Source: Sphingobium abikonense NBRC 16140
GTDB lineage: Bacteria > Pseudomonadota > Alphaproteobacteria > Sphingomonadales > Sphingomonadaceae
Reading direction: 5' to 3'
DNA length: 63,089 nucleotides
NCBI RefSeq assembly: GCF_001598335.1
Contig: NZ_BCYT01000020.1
Location: 1-63,089 of the forward strand
The position numbers and the translations under genes were made by a program. Each line of letters starts with the position of its first letter. Positions within the stretch are counted from its first letter, which is position 1. Shown here in pieces: positions 7,681 through 15,248 of the stretch. The notes beneath the pieces are model-generated. The model was not told the origin of the DNA, did not search any database, and saw nothing but the letters and a program-made list of their open reading frames with translations.

Positions 7681-8628
7681 TCAGTCGTCTGACGCCATAT
7701 CTCGAGCGAACCGGTAGCTGGTCTGCTCGAACTTGAGCGCGCGGAAGAAATTATGAGCGTTGCTGATTGCAATATCGCTCATGGCTTCAATTCGACTGCA
7801 GCCCAGTTTGCGAAGCGCTGCGCAGGCTTCGTTCAGCAAGGCGCTTCCGACCCCCTGCCGCCGCTGGCCCTTGTCCACTAACAGCAGGGTTATGCGACCG
7901 ATGAGGCCATGCTGGAGCGTCTGGATGCTGGTCCAACAGCAGCAGCCGATGATCTCGCCTTTCTCAGCGACGCAAGCCCCGCCGCCAGCCTTGCGCAGTT
8001 TCTCAAGATTTCGCGCGATGCCCAGTTCGTCCGCGTTACCGGCTGCAAGCTGGCGCAGCAGCCCTGACAGTCCTGCCGCATCTGACGATTTGGCGATCCG
8101 TATTTCAAGGGCGGTGGGGGCTGGCTTGGCGGGGGCATCTGCCTGTCGATCATGCTTTCGTGCAGCCGCGGCGGTGATTTTGGAGCGCCTGCGCGTAGCT
8201 GGTTTTGCGCTTTTGTCCGAGGCACGCGAAACCGGCCGGCTCGCGGCCGCCGGGGCCGACGCCGTTTCTGTCGGCCCAGGCCCTCTCACTCGGTCTGTGG
8301 CCCCGCGCCGCCGCCGAATGACTGGCTCCTCGTCCGGTTCTTCATCCTGCGCGCGCGCTTTGGACGGATGTGGCGGTCGGGCGGGCGTTGCCTCCGCCGA
8401 CGCTTTCCAGGTGCCGGTGGCCCCCTTTCGCAGATACGCCTCAATGTCCTTTGGCGAAGCGGTCAGCCCCTTATCGCTGACGCCCAGCAGAGCCTTGCCC
8501 TCAGCGTCCGTCAGTCCGAATTTCCCATAGTCGCCGCTGCCGGGCTTGCGTTTGCGAGACTTCAAAAGCTTGAGGCCCCGATGCTCCGCCATGTCCCGCA
8601 GCTTCTGGTCGATCGGTTCATCTGTCAT
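7681..8628 (-). CDS. GNAT acetyltransferase with an extra N-terminal domain and basic linker
   Basis: The 315-aa protein has three parts. Residues 1-70 form a compact charged domain (KLRDMAEHRGLKLLKSRKRK, GDYGKFGLTDAEGKALLG). Residues 75-175 are a Pro/Ala/Arg/Lys linker that looks disordered. Residues 177-315 are a GNAT domain (IRIAKSSDAAGLSGLLRQL; acetyl-CoA loop GQRRQGVGSALL). GNAT enzymes move an acetyl group to an amine; the substrate here is unknown. The basic linker resembles the tail of the neighbouring Ku, so a DNA-bound role is possible but inferred. Confidence 0.75.
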   Translation of the reverse strand: MTDEPIDQKLRDMAEHRGLKLLKSRKRKPGSGDYGKFGLTDAEGKALLGVSDKGLTASPKDIEAYLRKGATGTWKASAEATPARPPHPSKARAQDEEPDEEPVIRRRRGATDRVRGPGPTETASAPAAASRPVSRASDKSAKPATRRRSKITAAAARKHDRQADAPAKPAPTALEIRIAKSSDAAGLSGLLRQLAAGNADELGIARNLEKLRKAGGGACVAEKGEIIGCCCWTSIQTLQHGLIGRITLLLVDKGQRRQGVGSALLNEACAALRKLGCSRIEAMSDIAISNAHNFFRALKFEQTSYRFARDMASDD

Positions 8629-8762
8629 GATGCCATAAACCCGCTGACCATGCGCAGGTTCAAAGAGCGCGCCATCATCAACCCGGCATCCCGAGCGTGC
8701 AAGTTGGCGTTAGGGACTTGTTGAAGGCGGAACCGTCCTGGTTATTCAAACGCTCGATAGCC

Positions 8763-9002
8763 ATGCGCGCCAGACGTCTAAACTCCTCCATGATCGACCG
8801 GATCGGATATGACGAGGATCAACGCATCCTCATCGTCACCTTCCGTGATACCGGAAAATATCTATACCATGATGTTCCGGTCTCGACCTTCGAAGCGTTT
8901 TGCGAGGCGCTGTCCGCAGGCGCCTTTTTCAACTTGCATGTGAAGGATCGATTTCGGTGCAGCCGCGACCCGGACAGGAAGCGCTTTGGTCCAAACGCAT
9001 GA
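8763..9002 (+). CDS. KTSC domain protein
   Basis: A 79-aa protein fitting the KTSC domain: LNSSMIDRIGYDEDQRILIV, then YLYHDVP and GAFFNLHVKDRFRCSRD. In KTSC proteins the S-S-x-I start and the F-N-x-x-I/V end are typical. ATG 8763 is chosen because the domain starts a few residues later; the frame is open from 8697. The function of KTSC proteins is not established. It stands alone on the plus strand between the GNAT fusion and the Ku cluster. Confidence 0.8.
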   Translation: MRARRLNSSMIDRIGYDEDQRILIVTFRDTGKYLYHDVPVSTFEAFCEALSAGAFFNLHVKDRFRCSRDPDRKRFGPNA

Positions 9003-9009
9003 AGATCGT

Positions 9010-9264
9010 TCAGGTGTCTCCCAGCGCGCGATAGACCGACATGAGATGACGACCCGCTATCGCACGCGCCCGCGGCGAACGGATCGTCTCCTCATTGGTT
9101 TCGTGCAGCGTTGTCAGCATGTCGAGCAATTCCTGCCGGGGCATACCGGTTTCCAGCATGTGCGTACCGATCAGCGCCACAAGATTGCTCCATAAAGTGA
9201 TGGATGCTTCGGCAAAGGCTGTATCGCTTTCATCATCCTCGCCGCGCAGGGAATTATCGTTCAC
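9010..9264 (-). CDS. small hypothetical protein coupled to Ku
   Basis: GTG at 9264 starts 4 bp after the ku stop on the same strand, giving 84 aa: MNDNSLRGEDDESDTAFAEA, then amphipathic helices (SITLWSNLVALIGTHML, RQELLDMLTTLHETNEETI, RAIAGRHLMSVYRAL). The frame is open upstream inside ku, but that part is a shadow of the Ku basic tail. No family is recognised. The spacing implies one transcript and probable translational coupling with ku, so it is a candidate NHEJ accessory protein. Confidence 0.65.
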   Translation of the reverse strand: MNDNSLRGEDDESDTAFAEASITLWSNLVALIGTHMLETGMPRQELLDMLTTLHETNEETIRSPRARAIAGRHLMSVYRALGDT

Positions 9265-9268
9265 CGCG

Positions 9269-10180
9269 TCAAGCCCGTTTCCTGGCAGGAGCCTTGCGCG
9301 TCGGCTTAGCTGCCGATTTTGTCGTCGCCTTGGCGGACGCTTTGCCCGTCCCTTTTTTGGCCGGTGCCTTGGCTTTGGCGGCACTCCCACCCGCAGGCCC
9401 GATCGATTTCTTGAGCGCCGCCATCAGGTCAACGACATTGCTGCCACGAGGGTTAGAGCCGCCGTCATCATCGCTGTCGATATTGAGGGTCTTACCCTTT
9501 TTCTTGCGCTCGATCAGATCCTTGAGCGCATCGACATAGCGATCATGAAATTCGCTCGCATCGAATTTGCCCGTCTTCTTGTCGATCAGCGTCGTGGCAA
9601 GATCGAGCAATTCTTCATCCGGATCACCGTCGCCGATCTCACGGAAATAGCTGGCAGCCTTGTTTACCTCGTCGGCATAGCGAAGCGTTTCCATGACCAT
9701 CCCGCGCCCGCAAGCCTTGATGCTCACCACATATTCGCGGCCGCGCATCGCTAGTTGGCCAAGGCCGACCTTGCGGCTACGGCGCAATGCTTCGCGCAAG
9801 ACGATGAAGGCTTCTTCGGCCAGATCGTCTGCGGGCACGACATAATAGGGCTTTTCGAAATAGATCATGTCGATGTCTTGAGCATCGACAAACTGGGTCA
9901 GTTCTAGGGTCTTCTTGCTTTCAAGTTTAACCCCTTCGATTTCCTCTTCATCTAGGAGTACATATTCGCCCTTGGAATATTCAAAGCCCTTGACGATCTC
10001 GTCGAGGTTGACCGGCCCGATGCCGGGGACGACCTTCTCATATTTGATGCGCTTGCCCGATGGTTCGTGAATCTGGTTGAAGGCGATCGTCGCGCCGCTC
10101 TTTGTCGCTGCATAGATTTCGACAGGGATCGAGACTAGAGCCAGCCGGATCTGGCCTTTCCAATAGGGTCGCGCAGCCAT
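9269..10180 (-). CDS. ku: non-homologous end joining protein Ku
   Basis: The 303-aa protein opens MAARPYWKGQIRLALVSIPV and carries EKVVPGIGPV, GFEYSKGEYVLLDEEEI and YFEKPYYVVP, the bacterial Ku core ring (residues 1-255). The last 45 residues are a Lys/Ala/Pro tail (KAPAKKGTGKASAKATTKSA), as in extended bacterial Ku that bind DNA and recruit LigD. The ribosome binding site AGGAGGCG sits 3-4 nt before the ATG. ku, ligD and xth are all on the minus strand but are separated by other genes. Confidence 0.96.
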   Translation of the reverse strand: MAARPYWKGQIRLALVSIPVEIYAATKSGATIAFNQIHEPSGKRIKYEKVVPGIGPVNLDEIVKGFEYSKGEYVLLDEEEIEGVKLESKKTLELTQFVDAQDIDMIYFEKPYYVVPADDLAEEAFIVLREALRRSRKVGLGQLAMRGREYVVSIKACGRGMVMETLRYADEVNKAASYFREIGDGDPDEELLDLATTLIDKKTGKFDASEFHDRYVDALKDLIERKKKGKTLNIDSDDDGGSNPRGSNVVDLMAALKKSIGPAGGSAAKAKAPAKKGTGKASAKATTKSAAKPTRKAPARKRA

Positions 10181-10495
10181 GAACGCCTCCTGACGGCTAT
10201 TACCGTCACAACCTCTCAGCCATTTGTGTGTTCCACTGGCCCGCTGGGAGGCGACCCACGATCCGCAGAACGCGGCTATGAAAGCACGCGATGGTTGGCG
10301 CAGGCGCCGAACGTCGCGCCATCATTACCACCCTCCAGAAGCGCGGATCATTCGCTACTGAAGACTTGAAACTGGCAGAAAATGGGGGCCGCTGCGACCG
10401 CTATCGATGGAGCAGAGAGCTGGATTACCTTCGGCTTTACTGCCTAAGCGCCTATGTTACTCTAGCGATCGACGAAACATATGGAGGAACACCCC
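10181..10495. other. intergenic region between ku and the second SRAP gene
   Basis: This stretch holds the ku ribosome binding site (10182-10188), a short inverted repeat TGACGG-CTATTA-CCGTCA (10189-10206) that could be an operator for ku, and the leader of the SRAP gene. The plus-strand ORF from 10291 has no protein-like features and I do not call it. I see no SOS box here. Confidence 0.4.
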
Positions 10496-11143
10496 ATCTG
10501 TAATCTGTTCACCGTGCGCAAGAGCGCCGCAGAGGTTGCAGCGCATTTCGGCGTCACTCTCCCTGTTGCACAGTTCAACGCTCCCGATGAAGTTTATCCC
10601 GGCTATCCCGGAATGGTGGTTCGCGAGCAGGGCGGCGAGCGCGTGCTGCAAAGCATGACATGGGGCTGGCCGGTGCGGCTCAAAACGATGAAGCCGGAAT
10701 CCAAACCCAAGCCGGTTAACAATATTGCCGATCTGAAGAAGCCTTTCTGGATTGGCGCAGCGCGTAAACCCGAGTTTCGGTGCCTGATCCCGGTCACGCA
10801 TTTTGCGGAAGCAGAAGGCCCCAAAGGCGCGAAAACAAGAACCTGGTTCTCCCTTCGCGACGGCGCTGTGTTTGCATGGGCCGGGCTTTGGCGCGACAGC
10901 GCTGAGTGGGGGCCGGTGTTTTCAGGGGCGATGACCGACTGCAACGATGCGATCCGCCCCGTCCATGATAGAATGCCCGTGCTGCTGCATGAGGATGAAT
11001 ATGAGAAATGGCTGCGCGGCAGCTTCGAGGACATTATCGGCTTTCAGAACCGGTGCTTTCCTGACGACCTGATCGTGATGGAGCGCACCACCGAGGCCTG
11101 GAACAAAGCAAAGCCAGCCCCGTCGGCTCCTTCCTTGCTGTGA
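10496..11143 (+). CDS. yedK: SOS response-associated peptidase (SRAP, YedK/HMCES), apparently ATC start
   Basis: SRAP proteins cross-link through Cys2 to abasic sites in single-stranded DNA. The catalytic set is intact: Cys2, Asn75, Glu105 (THFAE) and His157 (RPVHDRMPVLL), if translation starts at ATC 10496 (ATC TGT AAT CTG, Met-Cys-Asn-Leu). GGAGG (10483-10487) lies 8 nt before that ATC. The only upstream ATG (10481) overlaps the GGAGG itself, has poor ribosome binding, and would bury the cysteine behind MEEHPI. Numbering from the ATC puts three catalytic residues exactly at the E. coli positions. Length 215 aa. Confidence 0.88.
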   Translation: MCNLFTVRKSAAEVAAHFGVTLPVAQFNAPDEVYPGYPGMVVREQGGERVLQSMTWGWPVRLKTMKPESKPKPVNNIADLKKPFWIGAARKPEFRCLIPVTHFAEAEGPKGAKTRTWFSLRDGAVFAWAGLWRDSAEWGPVFSGAMTDCNDAIRPVHDRMPVLLHEDEYEKWLRGSFEDIIGFQNRCFPDDLIVMERTTEAWNKAKPAPSAPSLL

Positions 11144-11334
11144 CGAAAGAGCAGGAAAGATAGGCCGAGGCACTGGCCATCGAACGACGGTACGGCGGGA
11201 ATGCGCCGGATCATATTGCCACGAGAGTCACCGAACTTGCACTTGCTGGCGATGAAGTAGGTGTGCAGCGATGGATAGCTATTGCAGAGCGGTTCGACCA
11301 GCTTCAGCCCGACCAACTAGGTTCGAGGCAGTAG
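11140..11334 (+). pseudogene. DUF6961-like small gene with an in-frame TAG
   Basis: GTG at 11140 overlaps the SRAP stop and reads MTKEQER, then TAG at 11161, then AEALAIERRYGGNAPDHIA, ELALAGDEVGVQRWIAIAER and FDQLQPDQ to a TAG at 11332. Proteins of this type in sphingomonads (DUF6961 as I recall it) have WAEAL at this point, so a single TGG-to-TAG change explains the stop. The rest is intact in one frame for 57 codons. It may be a recent pseudogene or a readthrough product. Confidence 0.55.
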
Positions 11335-11865
11335 CATCTGAAGAACGCGGCTAAGCCAACCTAGCAGACGGAAGTTCAAATGCGCGTTGCGAGGGTGCAG
11401 ATGATGTCGCTTCGTCTCGCCTGCACAACGAGGCGGCGGCTCCGCTTTGCGAGCACGCCAAGCCCGCCCACACCTCCAAATCCCGACATGAACGTCTTGG
11501 TATCGGCGCGTCCAATCTGCCGTGCATCTGCGCTGCTGCTCTGACCTCTCAACTGAAGACGTGATCTGAGTGATTCGCGAAGAGCGCCTCGTCACTCGCG
11601 ATCCGCCCCGTTTATCGCTTGAATCGCCGTTCCAGCGGCGCCTTATTGCGAAAAGCGGCACTGAGATGCCGCTTTAGGCACTTCAGTGCCGCATTCGGCA
11701 TCTCAGTGCCCTCCCTATTGCGGCAAACCGCACTGTCAGCACTACTCCGGTTCATCCCGAACGGGGGCGCTGATGTGAACGCTCAATTGAGCAGATGAAG
11801 ATAAGCGCCTCAGCCCCCTGTCGGTCCGACAAGGCATCGTGCCTTGAAGAAAAGGAGACAATCCG
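11335..11865. other. non-coding region upstream of the tra operon
   Basis: About 530 bp with no convincing ORF on either strand. The left part (11335-11640) shows nothing recognisable. The right part (11650-11765) holds the palindrome cluster listed separately. Given its place before a conjugation operon it is the obvious location in this window for a promoter/operator, and possibly oriT, but no nic consensus is recognised. Confidence 0.5.
11655..11762. promoter_or_regulatory. cluster of palindromes before the tra operon
   Basis: Five inverted repeats follow each other: GCGGCA-CTGAGA-TGCCGC (11655-11672); GGCACT-TC-AGTGCC (11677-11690); CGGCATCTCAGTGCC (11696-11710), which is the exact reverse complement of 11657-11671; TGCGG-CAAA-CCGCA (about 11719-11732); and GTTC-ATCCC-GAAC (11750-11762). 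The shared unit is TCAGTGCC/GGCACTGA. The cluster ends about 100 bp before the first operon gene. A repressor or activator operator for tra transcription is the simplest reading; part of oriT is an alternative. Confidence 0.55.
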
Positions 11866-12138
11866 ATGTCGGCATTTCGCCCGGCCATTCTGGCTGGATT
11901 GCTGCCTGCCGCCTTGCTGACCGCGCCAGCAGGAGCGGCCGGCCACAAGGCTGAAAATCAGAAGCCGTCCAGGCCGCAGCCTCTGCAGACCTCCCAAACG
12001 AACGGGGATTTTTTCGTACACACCGTTAGCGCCGCAGTCGCCATCGACACGCCGATGATCACGCTGGGTCAAGGCATTCGATTTGACGCAGCTTTATTCG
12101 GACCGCACTTACAGTTGGACAAGGATCTGGGCCAATGA
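11866..12138 (+). CDS. small secreted protein of unknown function, first gene of the tra operon
   Basis: A 90-aa ORF with AAGGAG 8-10 nt before the ATG. Residues 1-25 (RPAILAGLLPAALLTAPAGA) are a signal peptide. The mature part has a Pro/Gln linker, then FFVHTVSAAVAIDTPMITLG. No Cys and no known family. The stop overlaps the dsbC start (ATGA). Export plus position suggest a periplasmic role in conjugation; nothing in the sequence says which. Confidence 0.6.
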   Translation: MSAFRPAILAGLLPAALLTAPAGAAGHKAENQKPSRPQPLQTSQTNGDFFVHTVSAAVAIDTPMITLGQGIRFDAALFGPHLQLDKDLGQ

Positions 12139-12917
12139 CCCCTCCCTTATCGCGCCATCGGTACATGATCGCCGCATTCGCCGTCATTGCCGCTCATTCC
12201 GCCTCCGCAGCCGAAAGTGAGCAACTCAAAACCGATCTGGCGGCAACCGCACGTGCGGCAGAAGCGCAACTTCATCAAAGTTTTGCCAACCTCCAGTTCG
12301 AGGATTTCGGTCCGGCGCCCGTCACGGGTCCGCTATTCCAGGCAAGCGCTGGTGGCCGCATCCTCTATTATGCGCCCCAGAGCGACCATCTGATGTTCGC
12401 CACCATTTACGACCGGAACGGCGTCAACCTGACCGCCCTCGCACAGGATGCCAGCGCGCGGAGAAAGCTCGGCAGCCTCGATCCCACCCAGGCGCTCACC
12501 ATCGGACCGCCAGGGGCACCCACAGTCATTGAGTTCACCGATCCCGACTGTCCCTATTGCCGTGCCCTCGACCGCTTCTGGGCGGCGAAGGCCGCCGAAG
12601 GCAAGCCAGTGCGCCGCCAGATTTATTTCGTGAGCGGTATCCACCCTCAAGCGGCATCCAAGGCCGAGCATATCCTCTGCTCGAAGGACCAGGCGGCTGC
12701 CTTCCGCGCCACCTATGCCGGTGAGGCACCAAAGCCCGTGCTTGCCTGCAAGGATGGCGCAGCGCACGTCGCCAAAAATGCCGAGGCCGTCAAAGCCATG
12801 GGCATCTCTGGAACCCCAACGGTCATCCTTGATGGCCGCGTCATCTCCGGCTTCCAGCAGGCCGAGATCGAAGCCTGGCTCGATGAGAAACAGGCGCCCA
12901 AGAAGCCGCCCAGCTGA
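12135..12917 (+). CDS. dsbC: DsbC-type thiol:disulfide isomerase
   Basis: A 260-aa exported protein: signal peptide (MIAAFAVIAAHSASA), an N-terminal dimerisation region, then a thioredoxin fold with FTDPDCPYCRAL (CPYC near residues 138-141) and cis-Pro in GISGTPTVIL. DsbC proteins shuffle wrong disulfides in the periplasm, and F-type transfer regions often encode one because TraN, TraU and TraH are Cys-rich. A second Cys pair (ILCSKD, LACKDG) is structural in DsbC. Confidence 0.88.
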   Translation: MTPPLSRHRYMIAAFAVIAAHSASAAESEQLKTDLAATARAAEAQLHQSFANLQFEDFGPAPVTGPLFQASAGGRILYYAPQSDHLMFATIYDRNGVNLTALAQDASARRKLGSLDPTQALTIGPPGAPTVIEFTDPDCPYCRALDRFWAAKAAEGKPVRRQIYFVSGIHPQAASKAEHILCSKDQAAAFRATYAGEAPKPVLACKDGAAHVAKNAEAVKAMGISGTPTVILDGRVISGFQQAEIEAWLDEKQAPKKPPS

Positions 12918-13104
12918 TCCACTCAAATTTGGCGGGCTCATGGCGACGCACGAACAAGCGCCGACGCCCTGAGCAAGAGATGCCGGCGATAGGGCCCCGA
13001 TTTTCGAGGAGCCACCCATCCCTTCGCTGGCCGTCAACGAACACCCGCGTCGGTGCCGGCAGGCATTCACAGGGGACGGCTCCTTATTGCCTGGAGAAAA
13101 GCCC

Positions 13105-13449
13105 ATGCTCAAACTTGCTTCACTGCCCGTAGCCTCCCGGAACCGGATGCGCCGCCTCTCTTTTGCGTCGGCCGATGCCGTGGGAACCCTGCTGATCGCG
13201 ATGACCCTGGCATCGGCCGCCCACGCCTTCCAGGCGCCGGCCGCCGGCGACCTTGGCTACGATATCTACGACATCGTGGTGAACCAGGGGGTCAAGGGAC
13301 CGCTCGGCTTCGTGGGCGGCGTCGCCGCCTTCCTGTTCGGTGTCAGCCGCCTCTTCTCCAACATCATGATCGGCATCCCGACGATCGTCGCCGCGGTCTG
13401 CCTGATCCGGGCGGATTCCATCCTCCAGACCTTCGGCATGATGGTCTGA
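13105..13449 (+). CDS. traA: TraA-like F-type pilin precursor
   Basis: Start ATG 13105, behind TGGAGAAAAGCCC. The 114-aa protein has a long leader (to about residue 40, TLASAAHAFQ), then a short mature pilin with two hydrophobic helices: GPLGFVGGVAAFLFGVSRL and IMIGIPTIVAAVCLI. Size, two helices and position before traL match F/VirB2-type pilins, although sequence conservation in this family is low. It would form the conjugative pilus. The upstream gap of 187 bp (12918-13104) has no gene and may hold leader sequence. Confidence 0.78.
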   Translation: MLKLASLPVASRNRMRRLSFASADAVGTLLIAMTLASAAHAFQAPAAGDLGYDIYDIVVNQGVKGPLGFVGGVAAFLFGVSRLFSNIMIGIPTIVAAVCLIRADSILQTFGMMV

Positions 13450-13514
13450 AACCCGCCTGAAACAGGGACTGGCGCGGGTCTGGCTGTCCACCCCGCGCCG
13501 GAAATGAGGAGCGA

Positions 13515-13841
13515 ATGGTCGCTCCTCGTAACAATCACGCCTGGTCCAAGCGTGATGAAGCAAGGGAGAAGGACGTGGACGAGAGACTTCCACAATTTCT
13601 GCACAAACCGGTCCAGATCCTCTGGTTCGACGCGCAGGAGTTCATCGTCGTGGTGTCCACCATCTTCGTCGCCGTCATCGTCGGCGGGCTGGTGGGCTGG
13701 TCGCTCCTCGGCGTCCTTCTCCTCTTCATTCCCTGGAAGCGAACCAAGCCGCGCGGCTTCATGCCGCATCTCGCCTGGCGCTGGGGGCTGCTCAAGCTTC
13801 CCCGCTATCCCGGCCCGACCCAGACCCGCTTTTGCGAGTGA
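13515..13841 (+). CDS. traL: type IV secretion protein TraL
   Basis: The 108-aa protein contains LPQFLHKPVQILWFDAQEF, then two membrane helices (IVVVSTIFVAVIVGGLVGWS, LLGVLLLFIPW) and KPRGFMPHLAWRWGL. This is TraL, a small inner-membrane protein needed for pilus assembly. ATG 13515 has GAGGAG very close; GTG 13575 (AGGGAG 6 nt upstream) would start MDERLPQFLH, nearer the usual TraL length of about 90 aa, and may be the true start. Confidence 0.88.
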   Translation: MVAPRNNHAWSKRDEAREKDVDERLPQFLHKPVQILWFDAQEFIVVVSTIFVAVIVGGLVGWSLLGVLLLFIPWKRTKPRGFMPHLAWRWGLLKLPRYPGPTQTRFCE

Positions 13842-13849
13842 GGTATCCC

Positions 13850-14485
13850 ATGTTCGGCAGATCATCCACCCGAGAAGCCAGCGATCCGCTGCTGGAGAAG
13901 CCGGCGAGCTTCGGTATCCATCGCTACCTTCAGGGGTCATCCAACCTCTTCGAAGAAAACCGGCTCCTCAAATTCTCGATTGCAGGCCTGTTCGGGATCA
14001 CTGCTGTGCTGGGCATTGCCCTTTACACGACTGCTCAAAATCAGCGGACGGTCGTGGTCCCCTTTGGCGCAGGCGGCGACCTTTATGTGACCGGGGGCAC
14101 GCCCTCCCCCGCATACCTGCGCACCATGATGCGCAATATCGTCGCGCTCTCGGGCACATATTCCGCGCTGTCGGCAGACCGGCAGTTCCAGGAACTGCTC
14201 AGCATCGTCCACCCGACCGCTTATAATGGCATCCGCGACAGCCTGAACGCGATCCTCGACGAACTCGCCAATAACCCGACGCTCTCGATCGCGACCTATA
14301 TCCGACCCGACCAGCCCGTCACCTGGACCGATCGCCAGATCCTGGTGCCCGTCGAAAAGGTGCGCGTCATCGGCGGCGTCATCCGCAAGTTCCGGGGCAA
14401 TCTGCGCATTCGCTACACGATCGATGCTGGCCGCTTCTGGCTCCTGTCTCTCACCGAGGAGAATTTCGATGCCGACCTTCGGTAA
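13850..14485 (+). CDS. traE: type IV secretion protein TraE
   Basis: Start ATG 13850 behind GAGTGAGG. At 211 aa it has one membrane helix (LLKFSIAGLFGITAVLGIAL, residues 40-60) and a periplasmic domain with NQRTVVVPFGA, YLRTMMRNI and FRGNLRIRYTIDAGRF. TraE belongs to the VirB8-like inner-membrane group that nucleates the channel. Its last codons overlap the traK start. Confidence 0.92.
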   Translation: MFGRSSTREASDPLLEKPASFGIHRYLQGSSNLFEENRLLKFSIAGLFGITAVLGIALYTTAQNQRTVVVPFGAGGDLYVTGGTPSPAYLRTMMRNIVALSGTYSALSADRQFQELLSIVHPTAYNGIRDSLNAILDELANNPTLSIATYIRPDQPVTWTDRQILVPVEKVRVIGGVIRKFRGNLRIRYTIDAGRFWLLSLTEENFDADLR

Positions 14486-15248
14486 GCGCCTGCGCGCGCC
14501 GGCGGCGCTGCTCGCCGCCTGTCTTCCCGCCATCGCCATGGCTGAGACGACCAGCAATGCCATCATGGCCCTGCCCGATCAGACCAGCAGCATCCGCCTC
14601 TCCAACCGGGACATTAATCATTTCGTCTGCCAAGGCGGCGAAATCGAAGACGTCAAATTCTCGGCCGAAAAGGCGATCGCGGTCGAGAAGGCCGGGGCGG
14701 ACGCCTGGGTCAAATTCCTCGTCAGGGAGAGCGATGACGCAGGCCAGGTAACGCGCAGTTTCGTCACCACCCCTTCGGAATTCTTCGTAACCTGCAATGG
14801 CGCGATCTATCCGCTCTATGCCGAGCCCTCCGATATTCCCGCCCAGACCGTGACGCTTGCGCCGGGCGCCAGCCAGCGCGCCCGCTCCAATGGCGAATTG
14901 CTGGGACCGCTGGTCGAGGAGGAGCGCGCCGTCTCGATCACCCTCTCGATGCTCCAGGACCGGGTGCCCGCCAGCTTCACCGAGGTCGCTGTTTCACCAA
15001 GGCCGCTTGCGCTTGCCGCTGCTCCCGCGCTGCGCATCACCGAGCGCCGCCGCGTCGCGATCGAAGGCACGGGGCTTTCGGCATCCGAATATTGGATCGA
15101 AGCGAGCGCCGATAGCGAGGTCGACGAGCGGCTGTTCCTCGACACCGCCATGGGCGCCCGGATCTTCAGCGTCACCCTTGATCGCTTGTCGCTGCGCGCT
15201 GGCGAGAGCGCCCGCCTCATCCTGCTCCGCCGCGGAGACGCGCTATGA
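14469..15248 (+). CDS. traK: type IV secretion protein TraK (VirB9-like)
   Basis: ATG 14469 lies inside the end of traE, with GAGGAG 7 nt upstream. The 259-aa protein has a signal peptide (LLAACLPAIAMAE), then LSNRDINHFVCQGGEIEDVK and a C-terminal beta domain (ASEYWIEASADSEVDERLFL, ARLILLRRG). TraK is the outer-membrane-associated VirB9-like ring protein that works with TraB and TraV. The stop overlaps traB. Confidence 0.93.
   Translation: MPTFGKRLRAPAALLAACLPAIAMAETTSNAIMALPDQTSSIRLSNRDINHFVCQGGEIEDVKFSAEKAIAVEKAGADAWVKFLVRESDDAGQVTRSFVTTPSEFFVTCNGAIYPLYAEPSDIPAQTVTLAPGASQRARSNGELLGPLVEEERAVSITLSMLQDRVPASFTEVAVSPRPLALAAAPALRITERRRVAIEGTGLSASEYWIEASADSEVDERLFLDTAMGARIFSVTLDRLSLRAGESARLILLRRGDAL

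Noticed and set aside
10291..10503. 70-codon plus-strand ORF upstream of the second SRAP
   Set aside because: No ribosome binding site, composition not protein-like, and it overlaps the SRAP start.
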